Assembly (NCBI RefSeq): GCF_009765905.1
Contig: NZ_LMUO01000015.1
Location: 549,238 to 613,237 of the forward strand
DNA from: Mucilaginibacter sp. L196
GTDB lineage: Bacteria > Bacteroidota > Bacteroidia > Sphingobacteriales > Sphingobacteriaceae
Reading direction: 5' to 3'
Length of the DNA: 64,000 nt
The notes beneath the pieces were generated by a model. It worked only from the letters and a program-made list of their open reading frames with translations. It made no database searches and had not been told where the DNA came from. The number at the start of each line of letters is the position of its first letter. Positions within the stretch are counted from its first letter, which is position 1. Made by a program: the position numbers and the translations under genes. This document shows positions 16,842 through 26,431 of the stretch, one piece after another.

Positions 16842-19295
16842 ATGAAATTAATTTTTAAAATAGCAAAAGCAGAGCTTCGCAACTTATTTTACTCGCCCAT
16901 AGCCTGGTTTTTAACCATAGCCTTTATAGTAGAATGCGCGTTTAGTTATACCAAATTAATAAACCAATATGCCAGTCAACAGGAAATGGGGGGTATGGGT
17001 TTGCAATACATGAGGCAATTAACCTATAGTGTCTTCACAAGCCAATTTGGATTATTTGGTGGTATCATGCAGAATTTGTATCTGTACATCCCTTTGTTAA
17101 CCATGGGTCTCATCAGCCGTGAAATCAATGGTGGCACCATCAGCCTGCTCTATTCCTCCCCGGTAAAAATACGGGAAATTGTTTTTGGTAAATATCTGGC
17201 TATGATGGTTTACAGTTTCATCCTGTTATTTGTGATCGGCATTTTTATGATGGCCGGTATTTTTGACATCAAATCAGCCGATTACGGGATGCTTTTGGCG
17301 GCAGCTCTTGGTTTTTACCTGCTACTGTGCGCTTATTCGGCCATCGGGCTTTTTATGTCAAGTTTAACCAGTTACCAGATAGTAGCCGCGGTAAGCACCT
17401 TTGTAATGATTGGGATCCTGAGTTATATCGGTACATTATGGCAGGGAATAAATTTCGTGCGGGACCTAACTTATTTTTTATCCCTTTCAGGCCGTACCCA
17501 TCATATGCTGGGAGGGTTGATCACTACTAAAGATGTGATCTATTTTATCGTTATTGTATACATCTTCCTTGGATTAACCATCTACAAATTACAATCCGGG
17601 CGCGAAACAAAGCCATGGTACGTTAGTGCAGGGCGTTACATTGCTATTGTTGTTTTCGCGCTGATTATTGGTTATATCAGTTCACGCCCAAGCCTGATTG
17701 GCTACTGGGACACTACGACAAATCAAGACAATACGCTTACTCCTAATGCGCAGCAGATCATTAAGGAACTGGGCAAGGATAAGTTAGAGATCACCGTCTA
17801 CAATAATTTTTTGGATAATTATTCTTGGTTTGGATTGCCAGAACAGCGTAACGAATATTTGGAGAGGTGGGAACCTTATTTACGGTTTAAAACGGATATT
17901 GATTTCCATTATGTAAGTTATTATGACACGCCTTTAGCCTTAGGTTACGACCTGTTCGGTTCTTACAAAGGCAAAACAATGAAGCAGATTGCAGAACAAA
18001 GAGCTAAAGGATCGGATTTGAAGCTTTCTGCGTTTGAAACACCCGAACAGATCCATAAAGAGATTGACCTAAAGCCGGAAATGAACAGGTTTGTGATGAA
18101 ACTAACCTATAAAGGGAGGTCTACCTTTCTTCGGGTTTTTAATGACCAGATGACCTGGCCTAGTGAAACCGAAGTCTCGGCAGCCTTTAAAAGGTTGTTA
18201 CAAGCGAACATGCCAGTAATTGGGTTTGTAACCGGCGACGGGGAACGCAAAACCAGTAAAAAAGGCGACAGGGAATATAAAACAGTAACTACTGACAAAA
18301 CTTCCCGATACGCACTTATTAACCAGGGTTTTAACGTAGATACACTTTCGCTATCCACTCAGGAGATCCCGGATAATATTAAAGCTTTAGTAATTGCAGA
18401 CCCACAGAGCGAGTTGAGCGCGGTAGCTATTCAAAAGATACAAGCCTATATTGCTAAAGGAGGTAACTTATTGATTGCTGGAGAGTCTGGCAGGCAGCAA
18501 ATGCTAAACCCGTTACTGAAAACGTTAGGGGTACAGCTGATGAATGGCATGCTTGAACAAGAAAGTGAAGATTACGCGCCTACATTGGTGCTACCACATT
18601 TAACAAAAGCTGCCATCGGTTTTTCTAAATCATTGGACAGACCTTCGGTGGATACTTTGCCGGTTTCGATGAACGGCGTGGCAGGATTATCCTATCACGA
18701 TACCAGCGGATTTCATGCTCAACCATTGCTTGTAACCAAAGCAGGTGCTGTTACTAATACCATGAAGCGTAACCCTGACCTGGATATTGTAAATAATAAA
18801 GAGGATGCTAACGCTGGGCAAGCCGGGGGAATAACAGTTTCGTCTGGTGGTTACGCCAGGGCTGTACATGTTATGTCAGTAGGTGGTGAAAAGCTACAGA
18901 AGTTTGGTGCAAAAAGTTTAGTAAAGCCATCTGCCTTAACTCCTAAGAACACAAATACTTCGAAAGATACCTTTATTACTGCATTAGCCTTAACAAGGCA
19001 AATTGGAGGTAAACAGCAACGCATTATTATCAGCGGCGATGCCGACTTGCTGAGCAATTCAGAGTTAGGAAGATATGAACCCCAGGTAGCCAACTTTTAT
19101 TTCAGCACAGCTTTATTCAGCTGGCTGGATTATGGTGAGTTTCCTGTAAATACTTCGCGTCCGGATGCTAAAGATAACCGGGTAACGGTAAGTACAGACC
19201 ATGTAGCTTTTTTAAAGATTATATATATCTATATATTACCCGGTCTGATCCTGATCTTCTCCGCAGTCTTTTTAATCCGTCGTAAAAGGAAATAA
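16842..19295 (+). CDS. ABC-2 permease fused to a GldG-like auxiliary domain (GldFG fusion)
   Basis: This 817-aa membrane protein starts with a GldF-like ABC-2 permease of about six helices in residues 1-270 (KLIFKIAKAELRNLFYSPIAWFLTIAFIVE). A GldG-type ABC-transporter auxiliary region follows (about 290-780), containing DKLEITVYNNFLDNYSWF and KALVIADPQSELSAVAIQKIQ. The C-terminal anchor helix is IIYIYILPGLILIFSAVFLIRRKRK. GldF and GldG are usually separate genes; here they are one. Its stop is 2 nt before the first MutS-like gene, implying coupled translation. It probably forms a complex with the ATPase at 15898. The substrate is unknown. Confidence 0.88.
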   Translation: MKLIFKIAKAELRNLFYSPIAWFLTIAFIVECAFSYTKLINQYASQQEMGGMGLQYMRQLTYSVFTSQFGLFGGIMQNLYLYIPLLTMGLISREINGGTISLLYSSPVKIREIVFGKYLAMMVYSFILLFVIGIFMMAGIFDIKSADYGMLLAAALGFYLLLCAYSAIGLFMSSLTSYQIVAAVSTFVMIGILSYIGTLWQGINFVRDLTYFLSLSGRTHHMLGGLITTKDVIYFIVIVYIFLGLTIYKLQSGRETKPWYVSAGRYIAIVVFALIIGYISSRPSLIGYWDTTTNQDNTLTPNAQQIIKELGKDKLEITVYNNFLDNYSWFGLPEQRNEYLERWEPYLRFKTDIDFHYVSYYDTPLALGYDLFGSYKGKTMKQIAEQRAKGSDLKLSAFETPEQIHKEIDLKPEMNRFVMKLTYKGRSTFLRVFNDQMTWPSETEVSAAFKRLLQANMPVIGFVTGDGERKTSKKGDREYKTVTTDKTSRYALINQGFNVDTLSLSTQEIPDNIKALVIADPQSELSAVAIQKIQAYIAKGGNLLIAGESGRQQMLNPLLKTLGVQLMNGMLEQESEDYAPTLVLPHLTKAAIGFSKSLDRPSVDTLPVSMNGVAGLSYHDTSGFHAQPLLVTKAGAVTNTMKRNPDLDIVNNKEDANAGQAGGITVSSGGYARAVHVMSVGGEKLQKFGAKSLVKPSALTPKNTNTSKDTFITALALTRQIGGKQQRIIISGDADLLSNSELGRYEPQVANFYFSTALFSWLDYGEFPVNTSRPDAKDNRVTVSTDHVAFLKIIYIYILPGLILIFSAVFLIRRKRK

Positions 19296-19297
19296 GT

Positions 19298-20644
19298 ATG
19301 TTATTTACGACAGACAAGCAAACGCAGGAAGATTTGAATATCTACGGTAAACAGGGAGCGGATTCTATCCTTTCCCTGTTCAACCGTACGGCTACGCTCA
19401 ACGGCTGTAAGCTACTGGAAGAGCTGTTCCGCTACCCGTTATCGGATGCGGAAGCGATCAATGCGCGCATTGAGAAAATCAGATACCTGAAAACGGTAAA
19501 AGCCGTGTTCCCATTCAGTTCGGAGCTGTTCGATCAGGCCGAGCAATATTTGGCGAATACGGACGAAAGGACGAAGTTGCTGGCAGAAAAACCATCGCTG
19601 GAAAAAATGCTGACTAGCCTGGTCGCATCAAACGCGGACTATAAGCAGATTGTTAACGGGATAAGCGCATTGATAGAGATCATTCAGCAGTTGAATAGCC
19701 TGTTAAACAATACCCTATTATTAGCAGGCAGCCCCTTAAAAAGAGACGAGGAAACGACAGAGATATACAAGCTCTTAAACACGGAACCTATTAGTTTGCT
19801 ACTAAAGGAAAACCCGAAGAATAAGCTACATTATGAGAAGTTATCTGCTTTTGATTTAATGTTAAGGTTTCGCTACCGGGAAACGGTACAGCAATTACTG
19901 AGGTATATTTACCAATTGGATGTATACATAACCGTAGCCAAAGTAGCCACCGAACATAGCTATATCTTCCCAAAGGCCTTGTCCAAAGAAGAGCATGTAA
20001 TTAAGATAAAAGGATTTTACCACCCACAGTTAAAGAACGCGGTACCCAATACTATTCACATCAGCCCTAACAGCAACGTGGTTTTTTTAACTGGGGCTAA
20101 TATGGCAGGTAAATCCACATTTATGAAATCACTTGGTATAGCGATGTACCTGGCACATATGGGGTTCCCGGTAGCAGCTATGGAGATGGAGTTTTCGGTA
20201 TTGGACGGGATTTATACGACTATCAATCTGCCGGATAACCTGGGAATAGGCGCCAGTCACTTTTATGCAGAAGTACTGCGGATAAAAAAGGTCGCTAAAG
20301 AGTTAAGCACAGGCAGTAACATCTTTGTAATATTTGATGAACTGTTCCGGGGCACCAATGTAAAGGATGCCTATGAAGCTACGATAGCTATCACCTCGGC
20401 ATTTGCCATAAAGCGTAACAGTGTATTTGTGATCTCCACGCACATTATTGAAGCAGGGGACATACTTAAGGAACGCTGCGCCAATATCAGCTTTAAATAC
20501 CTGCCTACCCGGATGAAAGACACCATTCCTGAATACACCTACACGCTTGAGACCGGCATCACCGACGACCGGCATGGGATGATCATCATTAACAACGAAG
20601 GCATACTGGAATTGTTAAAAAAAGGAAAGGAAATCAACCAATGA
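19298..20644 (+). CDS. MutS-related ATPase, first of a tandem pair
   Basis: This 448-aa protein has a MutS-family core/lever region (about 1-240) and C-terminal ATPase domain. Walker A is FLTGANMAGKSTFMK (GANMAGKST at residues 266-274). Walker B is FVIFDELFRGTNVKDAYEA, followed by VISTHIIEAGD. The mismatch-recognition domain I of true MutS is missing, as is the Smr domain of MutS2, so ordinary mismatch repair is unlikely. It starts 2 nt after the GldFG fusion and overlaps the next MutS-like gene by 4 nt (ATGA). A membrane-transport operon is an unexpected setting. Function unknown. Confidence 0.88.
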   Translation: MLFTTDKQTQEDLNIYGKQGADSILSLFNRTATLNGCKLLEELFRYPLSDAEAINARIEKIRYLKTVKAVFPFSSELFDQAEQYLANTDERTKLLAEKPSLEKMLTSLVASNADYKQIVNGISALIEIIQQLNSLLNNTLLLAGSPLKRDEETTEIYKLLNTEPISLLLKENPKNKLHYEKLSAFDLMLRFRYRETVQQLLRYIYQLDVYITVAKVATEHSYIFPKALSKEEHVIKIKGFYHPQLKNAVPNTIHISPNSNVVFLTGANMAGKSTFMKSLGIAMYLAHMGFPVAAMEMEFSVLDGIYTTINLPDNLGIGASHFYAEVLRIKKVAKELSTGSNIFVIFDELFRGTNVKDAYEATIAITSAFAIKRNSVFVISTHIIEAGDILKERCANISFKYLPTRMKDTIPEYTYTLETGITDDRHGMIIINNEGILELLKKGKEINQ

Positions 20645-21993
20645 GTTTTATAGCTGATAAACAAACACTGGAAGACCTGAATCTCCTGGGCAAGTATAAA
20701 CAGCACTCCATCTTTAGCCTGTTTAACAAAGTAAAAACAGATGGAGGGGAACAGCTGCTCCAAACGATGTTTCAAACCCCGCTTGTGGATTCCGAAGGCA
20801 TCAATAAGCGAAGCGAGATCTTTAAATACTTTCAAGATAAGCAAAGCACCTTTCCGTTCAACAATGAACAGTTCAGTGCAATGGAAAACTACCTTAGCGG
20901 TAGCAGCGGGAAAAATTACGTGGTGATATTCCTCACCCTTGCAAAGAAAAAACTATTGGCCACCATAGTGAGGGATGAAGAATATCCTAAAATTCAAAGC
21001 AGCTTACAGCAAACAATAGCCGTACTAAATCATTGCAAAACATTTATCAGCCAACTTGAAGAAGGTGAAAAAGAAAAACAGCACCAACAAGATCATCCTT
21101 TTTACGATGAGCTGTTAACAGTAAAAAATATACTTAATGACCCCAAGCTGGAATGGCTTACAGCAGAAAAAACAAGTGCCATTCAATATGACTTGCAAAA
21201 GACCGCCCAATACGATCACCTGCTAAGGCATGCGATGCGCGAAGCCTTACAAACAGTAATGGAAACCTTTTACCAACTGGATGTATATATAGCGGTAGCC
21301 AACCTTGCACAACAAAGAGGCTTCAGCTATGCGCAGGCTTTGCCCCAAAAAGCCAATTACTTAAATGCTACAGACCTAAAACACCCCAACATCGATAAAG
21401 CGGTAGCCAACCCGGTATCCTTTCACCAGGACAGCAATATGATCTTTTTAACTGGGGCAAACATGGCGGGCAAGTCAACTTTTATGAAAGCCTTTGGCAT
21501 CAACATATACCTGGCCCATATGGGTTTCCCGGTTGCTGCAAGCCATATGGAGTTTTCAGTAAAAGAGGGTATTTATTCCTCTATCAATGTGCCGGATAAC
21601 CTGGATATGGGTTACAGTCATTTTTACGCGGAAGTATTAAGAGTAAAAAAGGTAGCTGAAGAAGTAAGCAAGGGAAAGGACCTGGTGATCATCTTCGACG
21701 AACTGTTCAAGGGCACCAATGTAAAGGATGCCTATGACGCTACACTGGCGGTAACGGCCGCATTCAGCGAATACCGAAATTGTTTGTTCATCATTTCCAC
21801 ACATATCATAGAAGCAGGAGAAGTGTTAAAACAACAAACCAACATCCAATCACTTTATCTGCCTACCATTATGAACGGTACCATCCCTACTTACACTTAT
21901 AAGCTTCAGCCTGGCATCTCTAGCGATCGCCATGGGATGATGATTATAGAAAACGAAGGAATACTGGAAATTATTAGATCAGCAGCCAATTAG
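20641..21993 (+). CDS. MutS-related ATPase, second of a tandem pair
   Basis: This 450-aa paralog of the preceding protein shares the start pattern DKQTLEDLNLLGKYKQHSIFSLFNK and the whole ATPase domain. Walker A is GANMAGKST at residues 272-280 and Walker B is LVIIFDELFKGTNVKDAYDA. Both proteins keep all ATPase motifs, so a heterodimeric ABC-type ATPase is plausible. It lacks MutS domain I. The ATGA overlap with the upstream gene means nearly equal expression. A TlpA gene follows after 54 nt. Its biological partner is unknown; the operon suggests the ABC/GldFG complex or the cell envelope. Confidence 0.88.
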   Translation: MSFIADKQTLEDLNLLGKYKQHSIFSLFNKVKTDGGEQLLQTMFQTPLVDSEGINKRSEIFKYFQDKQSTFPFNNEQFSAMENYLSGSSGKNYVVIFLTLAKKKLLATIVRDEEYPKIQSSLQQTIAVLNHCKTFISQLEEGEKEKQHQQDHPFYDELLTVKNILNDPKLEWLTAEKTSAIQYDLQKTAQYDHLLRHAMREALQTVMETFYQLDVYIAVANLAQQRGFSYAQALPQKANYLNATDLKHPNIDKAVANPVSFHQDSNMIFLTGANMAGKSTFMKAFGINIYLAHMGFPVAASHMEFSVKEGIYSSINVPDNLDMGYSHFYAEVLRVKKVAEEVSKGKDLVIIFDELFKGTNVKDAYDATLAVTAAFSEYRNCLFIISTHIIEAGEVLKQQTNIQSLYLPTIMNGTIPTYTYKLQPGISSDRHGMMIIENEGILEIIRSAAN

Positions 21994-22047
21994 CTATTAA
22001 AACAACGATCCTATCAACATAACATAATTAAACCAAGTAAAAAATAT

Positions 22048-23181
22048 ATGAAAAGAATGATTCTATTGGCTTTGGGTTTAGTACCGACAGCGGTATGGGC
22101 ACAAAGCAGCAATTTTACCTTGAAAGCTAAAATTGGTTCTGTTGCAGCACCTGCAAAAGCTCACCTATACTATGTAACATCTGGTAAAGAAATTAATGAC
22201 ACCGTAACCGTTGAAAATGGTGTTTTCCAGTTCAAAGGACTAATAACAGATCCGGTGAGGGCTGAATTGGTGTTGGATCATGAAAACGTGGGAATGGCGA
22301 AGCTAGGTTTGAATATAGATAGGTTAGTGCTATATATTGAAAAAGGCGAAATAAATCTGACATCCATAGACTCTGTGAAAACTGCGGTAATTTCAGACTC
22401 AAAGCTGAATGACGAAAACAAGAACTATGAAGCGTTAATTGCTTCATCGGAAAAAGCAATGGATAATTTAAATGTCGAATACAGGGCGGCACCTGTAAAT
22501 CAGCAAGAAGATCAGTCATTTAAGGATGGTCTGCAGGCCAGATATGACAAGGCACGTGCGGAGGAAAAAATCATCCAAATGCAATACATCAAAGAAAATC
22601 CTGATTCCTACATTAGTCTTCTGGCGACAAAGGATATAGCTGGCCGCGATATCGACGTTCCAACGATTGAGCCACTTTATAAAAGCTTGTCAACTAACAT
22701 CCGTAACAGTGTTGCTGGGTTAGCTTTCGCAAAATCTTTAGAAATTGCTAAGGCTACTTCAATAGGTGCCCAGGCTCCGCTGTTTATTCAAAAGGATATT
22801 AATGATAAACCTGTTTCGCTGGCAAGTTTCCGCGGCTCATACGTATTAATAGATTTTTGGGCTTCCTGGTGCGGCCCCTGCCGCGGCGAAAACCCAAATG
22901 TGGTAAAGGCCTACAATCAGTATAAAGATAAAAACTTCACCATTCTGGGCGTGTCCTTAGACCGCCCGGGTAAGAAAGACGACTGGCTGGCCGCTATCAA
23001 AGCTGATGGTTTGGTGTGGACACAAGTATCAGACCTTAAATTCTGGGATAATGATGTTGCTAAATTATATGGCATCAAATCTATCCCCCAAAATTACCTG
23101 CTTGACCCAACCGGGAAGATCATAGGCAAAAACCTGCGTGGCGATGAATTAAATAAAAAGTTAGCTGCGCTGTTCAATTAA
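22048..23181 (+). CDS. DUF4369-TlpA disulfide reductase (locus A)
   Basis: This 377-aa exported thiol-disulfide oxidoreductase has signal peptide MKRMILLALGLVPTAVWAQ. An N-terminal DUF4369 beta domain (about 22-125) and a helical linker lead to a C-terminal TlpA/ResA thioredoxin domain. The active site WCGPC has Cys275 and Cys278, in DFWASWCGPCRGENPNVV. The cis-proline loop is SIPQNYLLDPTGKI. Such proteins reduce disulfides in the periplasm. It precedes the M16 peptidase gene by 10 nt, so reduction and proteolysis appear coupled in this locus. Confidence 0.93.
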   Translation: MKRMILLALGLVPTAVWAQSSNFTLKAKIGSVAAPAKAHLYYVTSGKEINDTVTVENGVFQFKGLITDPVRAELVLDHENVGMAKLGLNIDRLVLYIEKGEINLTSIDSVKTAVISDSKLNDENKNYEALIASSEKAMDNLNVEYRAAPVNQQEDQSFKDGLQARYDKARAEEKIIQMQYIKENPDSYISLLATKDIAGRDIDVPTIEPLYKSLSTNIRNSVAGLAFAKSLEIAKATSIGAQAPLFIQKDINDKPVSLASFRGSYVLIDFWASWCGPCRGENPNVVKAYNQYKDKNFTILGVSLDRPGKKDDWLAAIKADGLVWTQVSDLKFWDNDVAKLYGIKSIPQNYLLDPTGKIIGKNLRGDELNKKLAALFN

Positions 23182-23191
23182 CAAAAATAAC

Positions 23192-25981
23192 ATGAAAATT
23201 AAACTTCTTTTTATTTATAGCCTTGTTGCCGGTGCTGTCAGTACCAGCCAGGCTCAAACTATTTTACCATTAGACCCGGCGGTCCGCACGGGCAAACTGG
23301 CTAACGGCTTCACTTATTATATCAGGCACAATGAAGAGCCAAAGAATAGGGTCATGATGTACCTGGTGAATAAAGCTGGCTCTGTATTGGAAGACGAAGA
23401 CCAGCGGGGCCTGGCACACTTTATGGAGCACATGAGCTTTAACGGTACCAAACACTTTCCGCATAATGAGCTGGTGAATTACCTGCAAAAAGCAGGAGTA
23501 CGCTTCGGAGCGGATATCAACGCCTATACCAGCTTTGATGAAACGGTATACGAGCTGCCTATCCCGTCAGACAAGCCCGAGCTGTTAAAGGGGGGCCTTG
23601 AGATAATGCGCGACTGGGCGCATGAGGCATTGCTCGATTCCGGAGAGATTGACAAGGAACGCGGCGTAGTGCTGGAAGAAAAACGCCTGGGCAAAGGGGC
23701 AGGCGAAAGGATGCAAAGGCAATACTGGCCGGTGATCCTGAACAACTCGCGTTATACGGTACGAATCCCTATTGGGCTGGATACTGTACTCGATAACTTT
23801 AAAAGACCTACCATCGCTCGGTTTTACAATGACTGGTATCGTCCGGACCTGCAAGCTATAATTGTAGTAGGCGATATTAATGTCGATCAGATAGAAGCAG
23901 CCATAAAACAACAGTTTGCCGATCTGAAAAACCCGGTACATGAAAGAGTACGTACCAAATACACCGTACCGCTAACCGGCAAAAACCAGTTTATAGCGGT
24001 AACCGATAAAGAAATGACCACAACGGAAGCTGAAATTCTGATCAAGCATAAGGCACCCGAATTAAAAATAGCTGCGGATTACCGCATTGCATTGGTACAC
24101 GGCCTTTTTGACCAGATGTTGAGCGGGCGCTATGCAGAATTATTAAGAAAATCTGATCCGCCGTTTGTATCAGGCAGTGCAGGGATATCCGGTTTTATGG
24201 GTGGTCTGGATGCTTATGATGTCAGCGTACGGGCCAAACCAGGCGAACTAGAAAAAGGTTTAAAAGCCGTTTGGCGTGAAACAGAAAGGTTGAAACGATT
24301 CGGCTTTACTTCAACAGAACTGGAAAGAGCTAAAACGGCTTATATGAATGGAATGGAAAGCGCCATTAAAGAAAAAAGCAAAACCAATTCCAGTAGCTAT
24401 GTAAAGGAATACCAGGCCTATTTCCTGACTAATACAGCGGCACCAGGGATTGAAATGGAATATCAGTTAACAAAAGAAGATCTGCCTAACATCACTTTAA
24501 AAGATGTCAACAATCTTGCAGCAAACTATATCATCAATACCAACCGTGATATATTGATCCTGGCACCTCAAAAAGATAGAGGCAGCCTGCCGGATGAAGC
24601 GACAGTAAACAGCTGGATTAAAGCGGTAGAAGCGGAAGCACTTACCCCTTATAAAGATGATGTAAGTTCCAAACCATTGTTAAGCGCGATGCCTGCTGCC
24701 GGTAAAATTAAAAGCGAAGAGCTGAACAAGGAACTTAATATTACTACGATAACTTTAAGTAACGGGGTAAAGGTATTATTGAAACCTACCGACTTTAAAA
24801 ACGACCAGATTATTTTTAGCTCATTTGCAGCCGGCGGCACTTCATTATATAGTGATGCAGATTATCAATCGGCAACCAATGCGGCGGGTATTGTTTCCGC
24901 AGGCGGTGTTGGTAATTATAACACAGGCGAATTAAGCAAATATCTGGAGGACAAACAACTAAGCGTGAGACCTTACATCGCCGAACAGTTCCAGGGTGTT
25001 AATGGCGGTTCAACGCCAAAAGACCTGGAAACAGCAATGCAAATGATCTATGCCTACTTTACCGAACCCAGGGAAGATACCGCAATATTTAAGGGCATGA
25101 TAGCGCGGTCCAAGGCTGGTATGGCTAACAGGGCAAGTGACCCTAGTAGTGTATTCAGCGATACGGTAAGCGCTGTTTTAGGAAGCTACAATGTCCGCAG
25201 GACCGGGCCGACCCTGCAAAAATTAGATCAGATTAACCCCGACAGGGCCTATCAGATATATAAAGAACGCTTTGCAGATGCAAGCAACTTTACCTTCACC
25301 TTTGTTGGCAGTATAGATATGAATACTATCAAGCCTTTACTTGAAAAATACCTGGGAGCACTGCCGGTGACTGGCATCCACGAAGAAGCAAAAGACCTCA
25401 ACATTCATCCGCCAACCGGTAAAATTGAAAAAACAGTTTACAAAGGTAGTGAGCCTAAGGCTACCGTTTACCTGGTATATGCAGGCCAATACGATTATAG
25501 CCCGGAGAATAATACGAAGATGGACGCGATGAAAGAAGTACTGGAGATACGCCTCCTACAACGTTTACGCGAGGATGAAAGCGGGGTATATAGCCCGGGC
25601 GTACAGGAAAACACCTCGCTACAGCCGCAGCAGCGTTACAGCTTCCTGATCCACTTCGGCTGCGCGCCGCAGAATGTAGAAAGGCTGATAGCCTCCACGC
25701 TGGATGAGATCAGCAAGTTAAAAACCGACGGCCCTCTGCCGGAAAATATTGGTAAATGGCGTGCTGAAGATAAAACAAGCTTTGAACCGCAATTAAAAAC
25801 CAATGGTTTTTGGCTAGGCTACCTGAACGGACAATTACAAAACGGGCAGGACCTGAATGAGGTGAAAAATTATAACAGTTTATTGGACGCTGTCAAGCCC
25901 GACGATATTAAAATAATGGCTGGTAAATATTTGAGTGGAAATAATTACATCAGGCTGGTTTTGATGCCGGCGATTAATTAA
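23192..25981 (+). CDS. M16 family zinc metallopeptidase (locus A)
   Basis: This 929-aa secreted M16 (insulinase/pitrilysin) protease has two fused M16 halves. A signal peptide precedes QTILPLDPAVRTGKLANG. The inverted zinc motif HFMEH is at residues 76-80, and the third ligand is probably Glu163 in ERGVVLEEKR. The C-terminal half lacks the zinc motif and includes the substrate-binding R/Y region LQRLREDESGVYSPGV. M16 enzymes close around and degrade peptides or small proteins. By eye most residues match the locus B enzyme at 41207-44005. A strong terminator lies about 115 nt downstream, so this gene ends the operon. Confidence 0.94.
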   Translation: MKIKLLFIYSLVAGAVSTSQAQTILPLDPAVRTGKLANGFTYYIRHNEEPKNRVMMYLVNKAGSVLEDEDQRGLAHFMEHMSFNGTKHFPHNELVNYLQKAGVRFGADINAYTSFDETVYELPIPSDKPELLKGGLEIMRDWAHEALLDSGEIDKERGVVLEEKRLGKGAGERMQRQYWPVILNNSRYTVRIPIGLDTVLDNFKRPTIARFYNDWYRPDLQAIIVVGDINVDQIEAAIKQQFADLKNPVHERVRTKYTVPLTGKNQFIAVTDKEMTTTEAEILIKHKAPELKIAADYRIALVHGLFDQMLSGRYAELLRKSDPPFVSGSAGISGFMGGLDAYDVSVRAKPGELEKGLKAVWRETERLKRFGFTSTELERAKTAYMNGMESAIKEKSKTNSSSYVKEYQAYFLTNTAAPGIEMEYQLTKEDLPNITLKDVNNLAANYIINTNRDILILAPQKDRGSLPDEATVNSWIKAVEAEALTPYKDDVSSKPLLSAMPAAGKIKSEELNKELNITTITLSNGVKVLLKPTDFKNDQIIFSSFAAGGTSLYSDADYQSATNAAGIVSAGGVGNYNTGELSKYLEDKQLSVRPYIAEQFQGVNGGSTPKDLETAMQMIYAYFTEPREDTAIFKGMIARSKAGMANRASDPSSVFSDTVSAVLGSYNVRRTGPTLQKLDQINPDRAYQIYKERFADASNFTFTFVGSIDMNTIKPLLEKYLGALPVTGIHEEAKDLNIHPPTGKIEKTVYKGSEPKATVYLVYAGQYDYSPENNTKMDAMKEVLEIRLLQRLREDESGVYSPGVQENTSLQPQQRYSFLIHFGCAPQNVERLIASTLDEISKLKTDGPLPENIGKWRAEDKTSFEPQLKTNGFWLGYLNGQLQNGQDLNEVKNYNSLLDAVKPDDIKIMAGKYLSGNNYIRLVLMPAIN

Positions 25982-26431
25982 AGCAAACGTCATTTAAAGC
26001 AAACAAGCTTTTCATTTTGGAAAGCGGACCTTAAATACTCTTCGTTCTTTATATCAGTTAGTAGTTTGACTTGATACCAACTACATGTTAATTAAATACA
26101 AGTGCCCCGCTTAAGAGACGAGGGCACTTGTAATTTCAGTTATTTCTGCATTACGAATCAATTTGAATGAATTTATATTCATCGTCGAAATTTAGGTCGC
26201 AAAAGTTTAAATCATTTAGATTACTTGAGTGCGAAGCCAGCCTGTTGCAAGCTTTTAAAATTCGTTTAAATAAAAGTTTCTAACTATAGGAAATGGCCAA
26301 GTGTGACACTAGATGAGGTAGATGTTGGGCATAATAAACGTTATTTATATTAAATTAAGTTTTTCTTAACATAGAGCAGGTGTAAGGCATAGCCCTACGG
26401 TACTTCATTATATATTTCCAAATTAGGTGTT
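25982..26431. other. Intergenic stretch between loci A and B
   Basis: No gene is supported in these 450 bp. It holds the terminator at 26097-26132 and an AT-rich inverted repeat TTAAG/CTTAA at 26355-26369. A motif GCATAGCCCTACGG at 26387-26400 recurs imperfectly upstream of locus C. The locus B promoter must lie here, since FecR follows at 26432 without its own sigma gene. Confidence 0.45.
26097..26132. terminator. Strong terminator hairpin after locus A
   Basis: A perfect 11-bp stem TACAAGTGCCC / GGGCACTTGTA encloses a 14-nt loop and is followed by ATTTC. It is about 115 nt after the M16 stop. It marks the end of the locus A transcript. Confidence 0.75.

Noticed and set aside
19298..21993. 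DNA mismatch repair role for the MutS-like pair
   Set aside because: Mismatch-recognition domain I and the usual MutS length are missing, and the genes are coupled to a membrane transporter.
23192..25981. A ribosomal peptide (RiPP) biosynthesis cluster built around the M16 peptidases
   Set aside because: No precursor peptide, modifying cyclase, YcaO, lanthionine or radical-SAM gene is visible near either peptidase.
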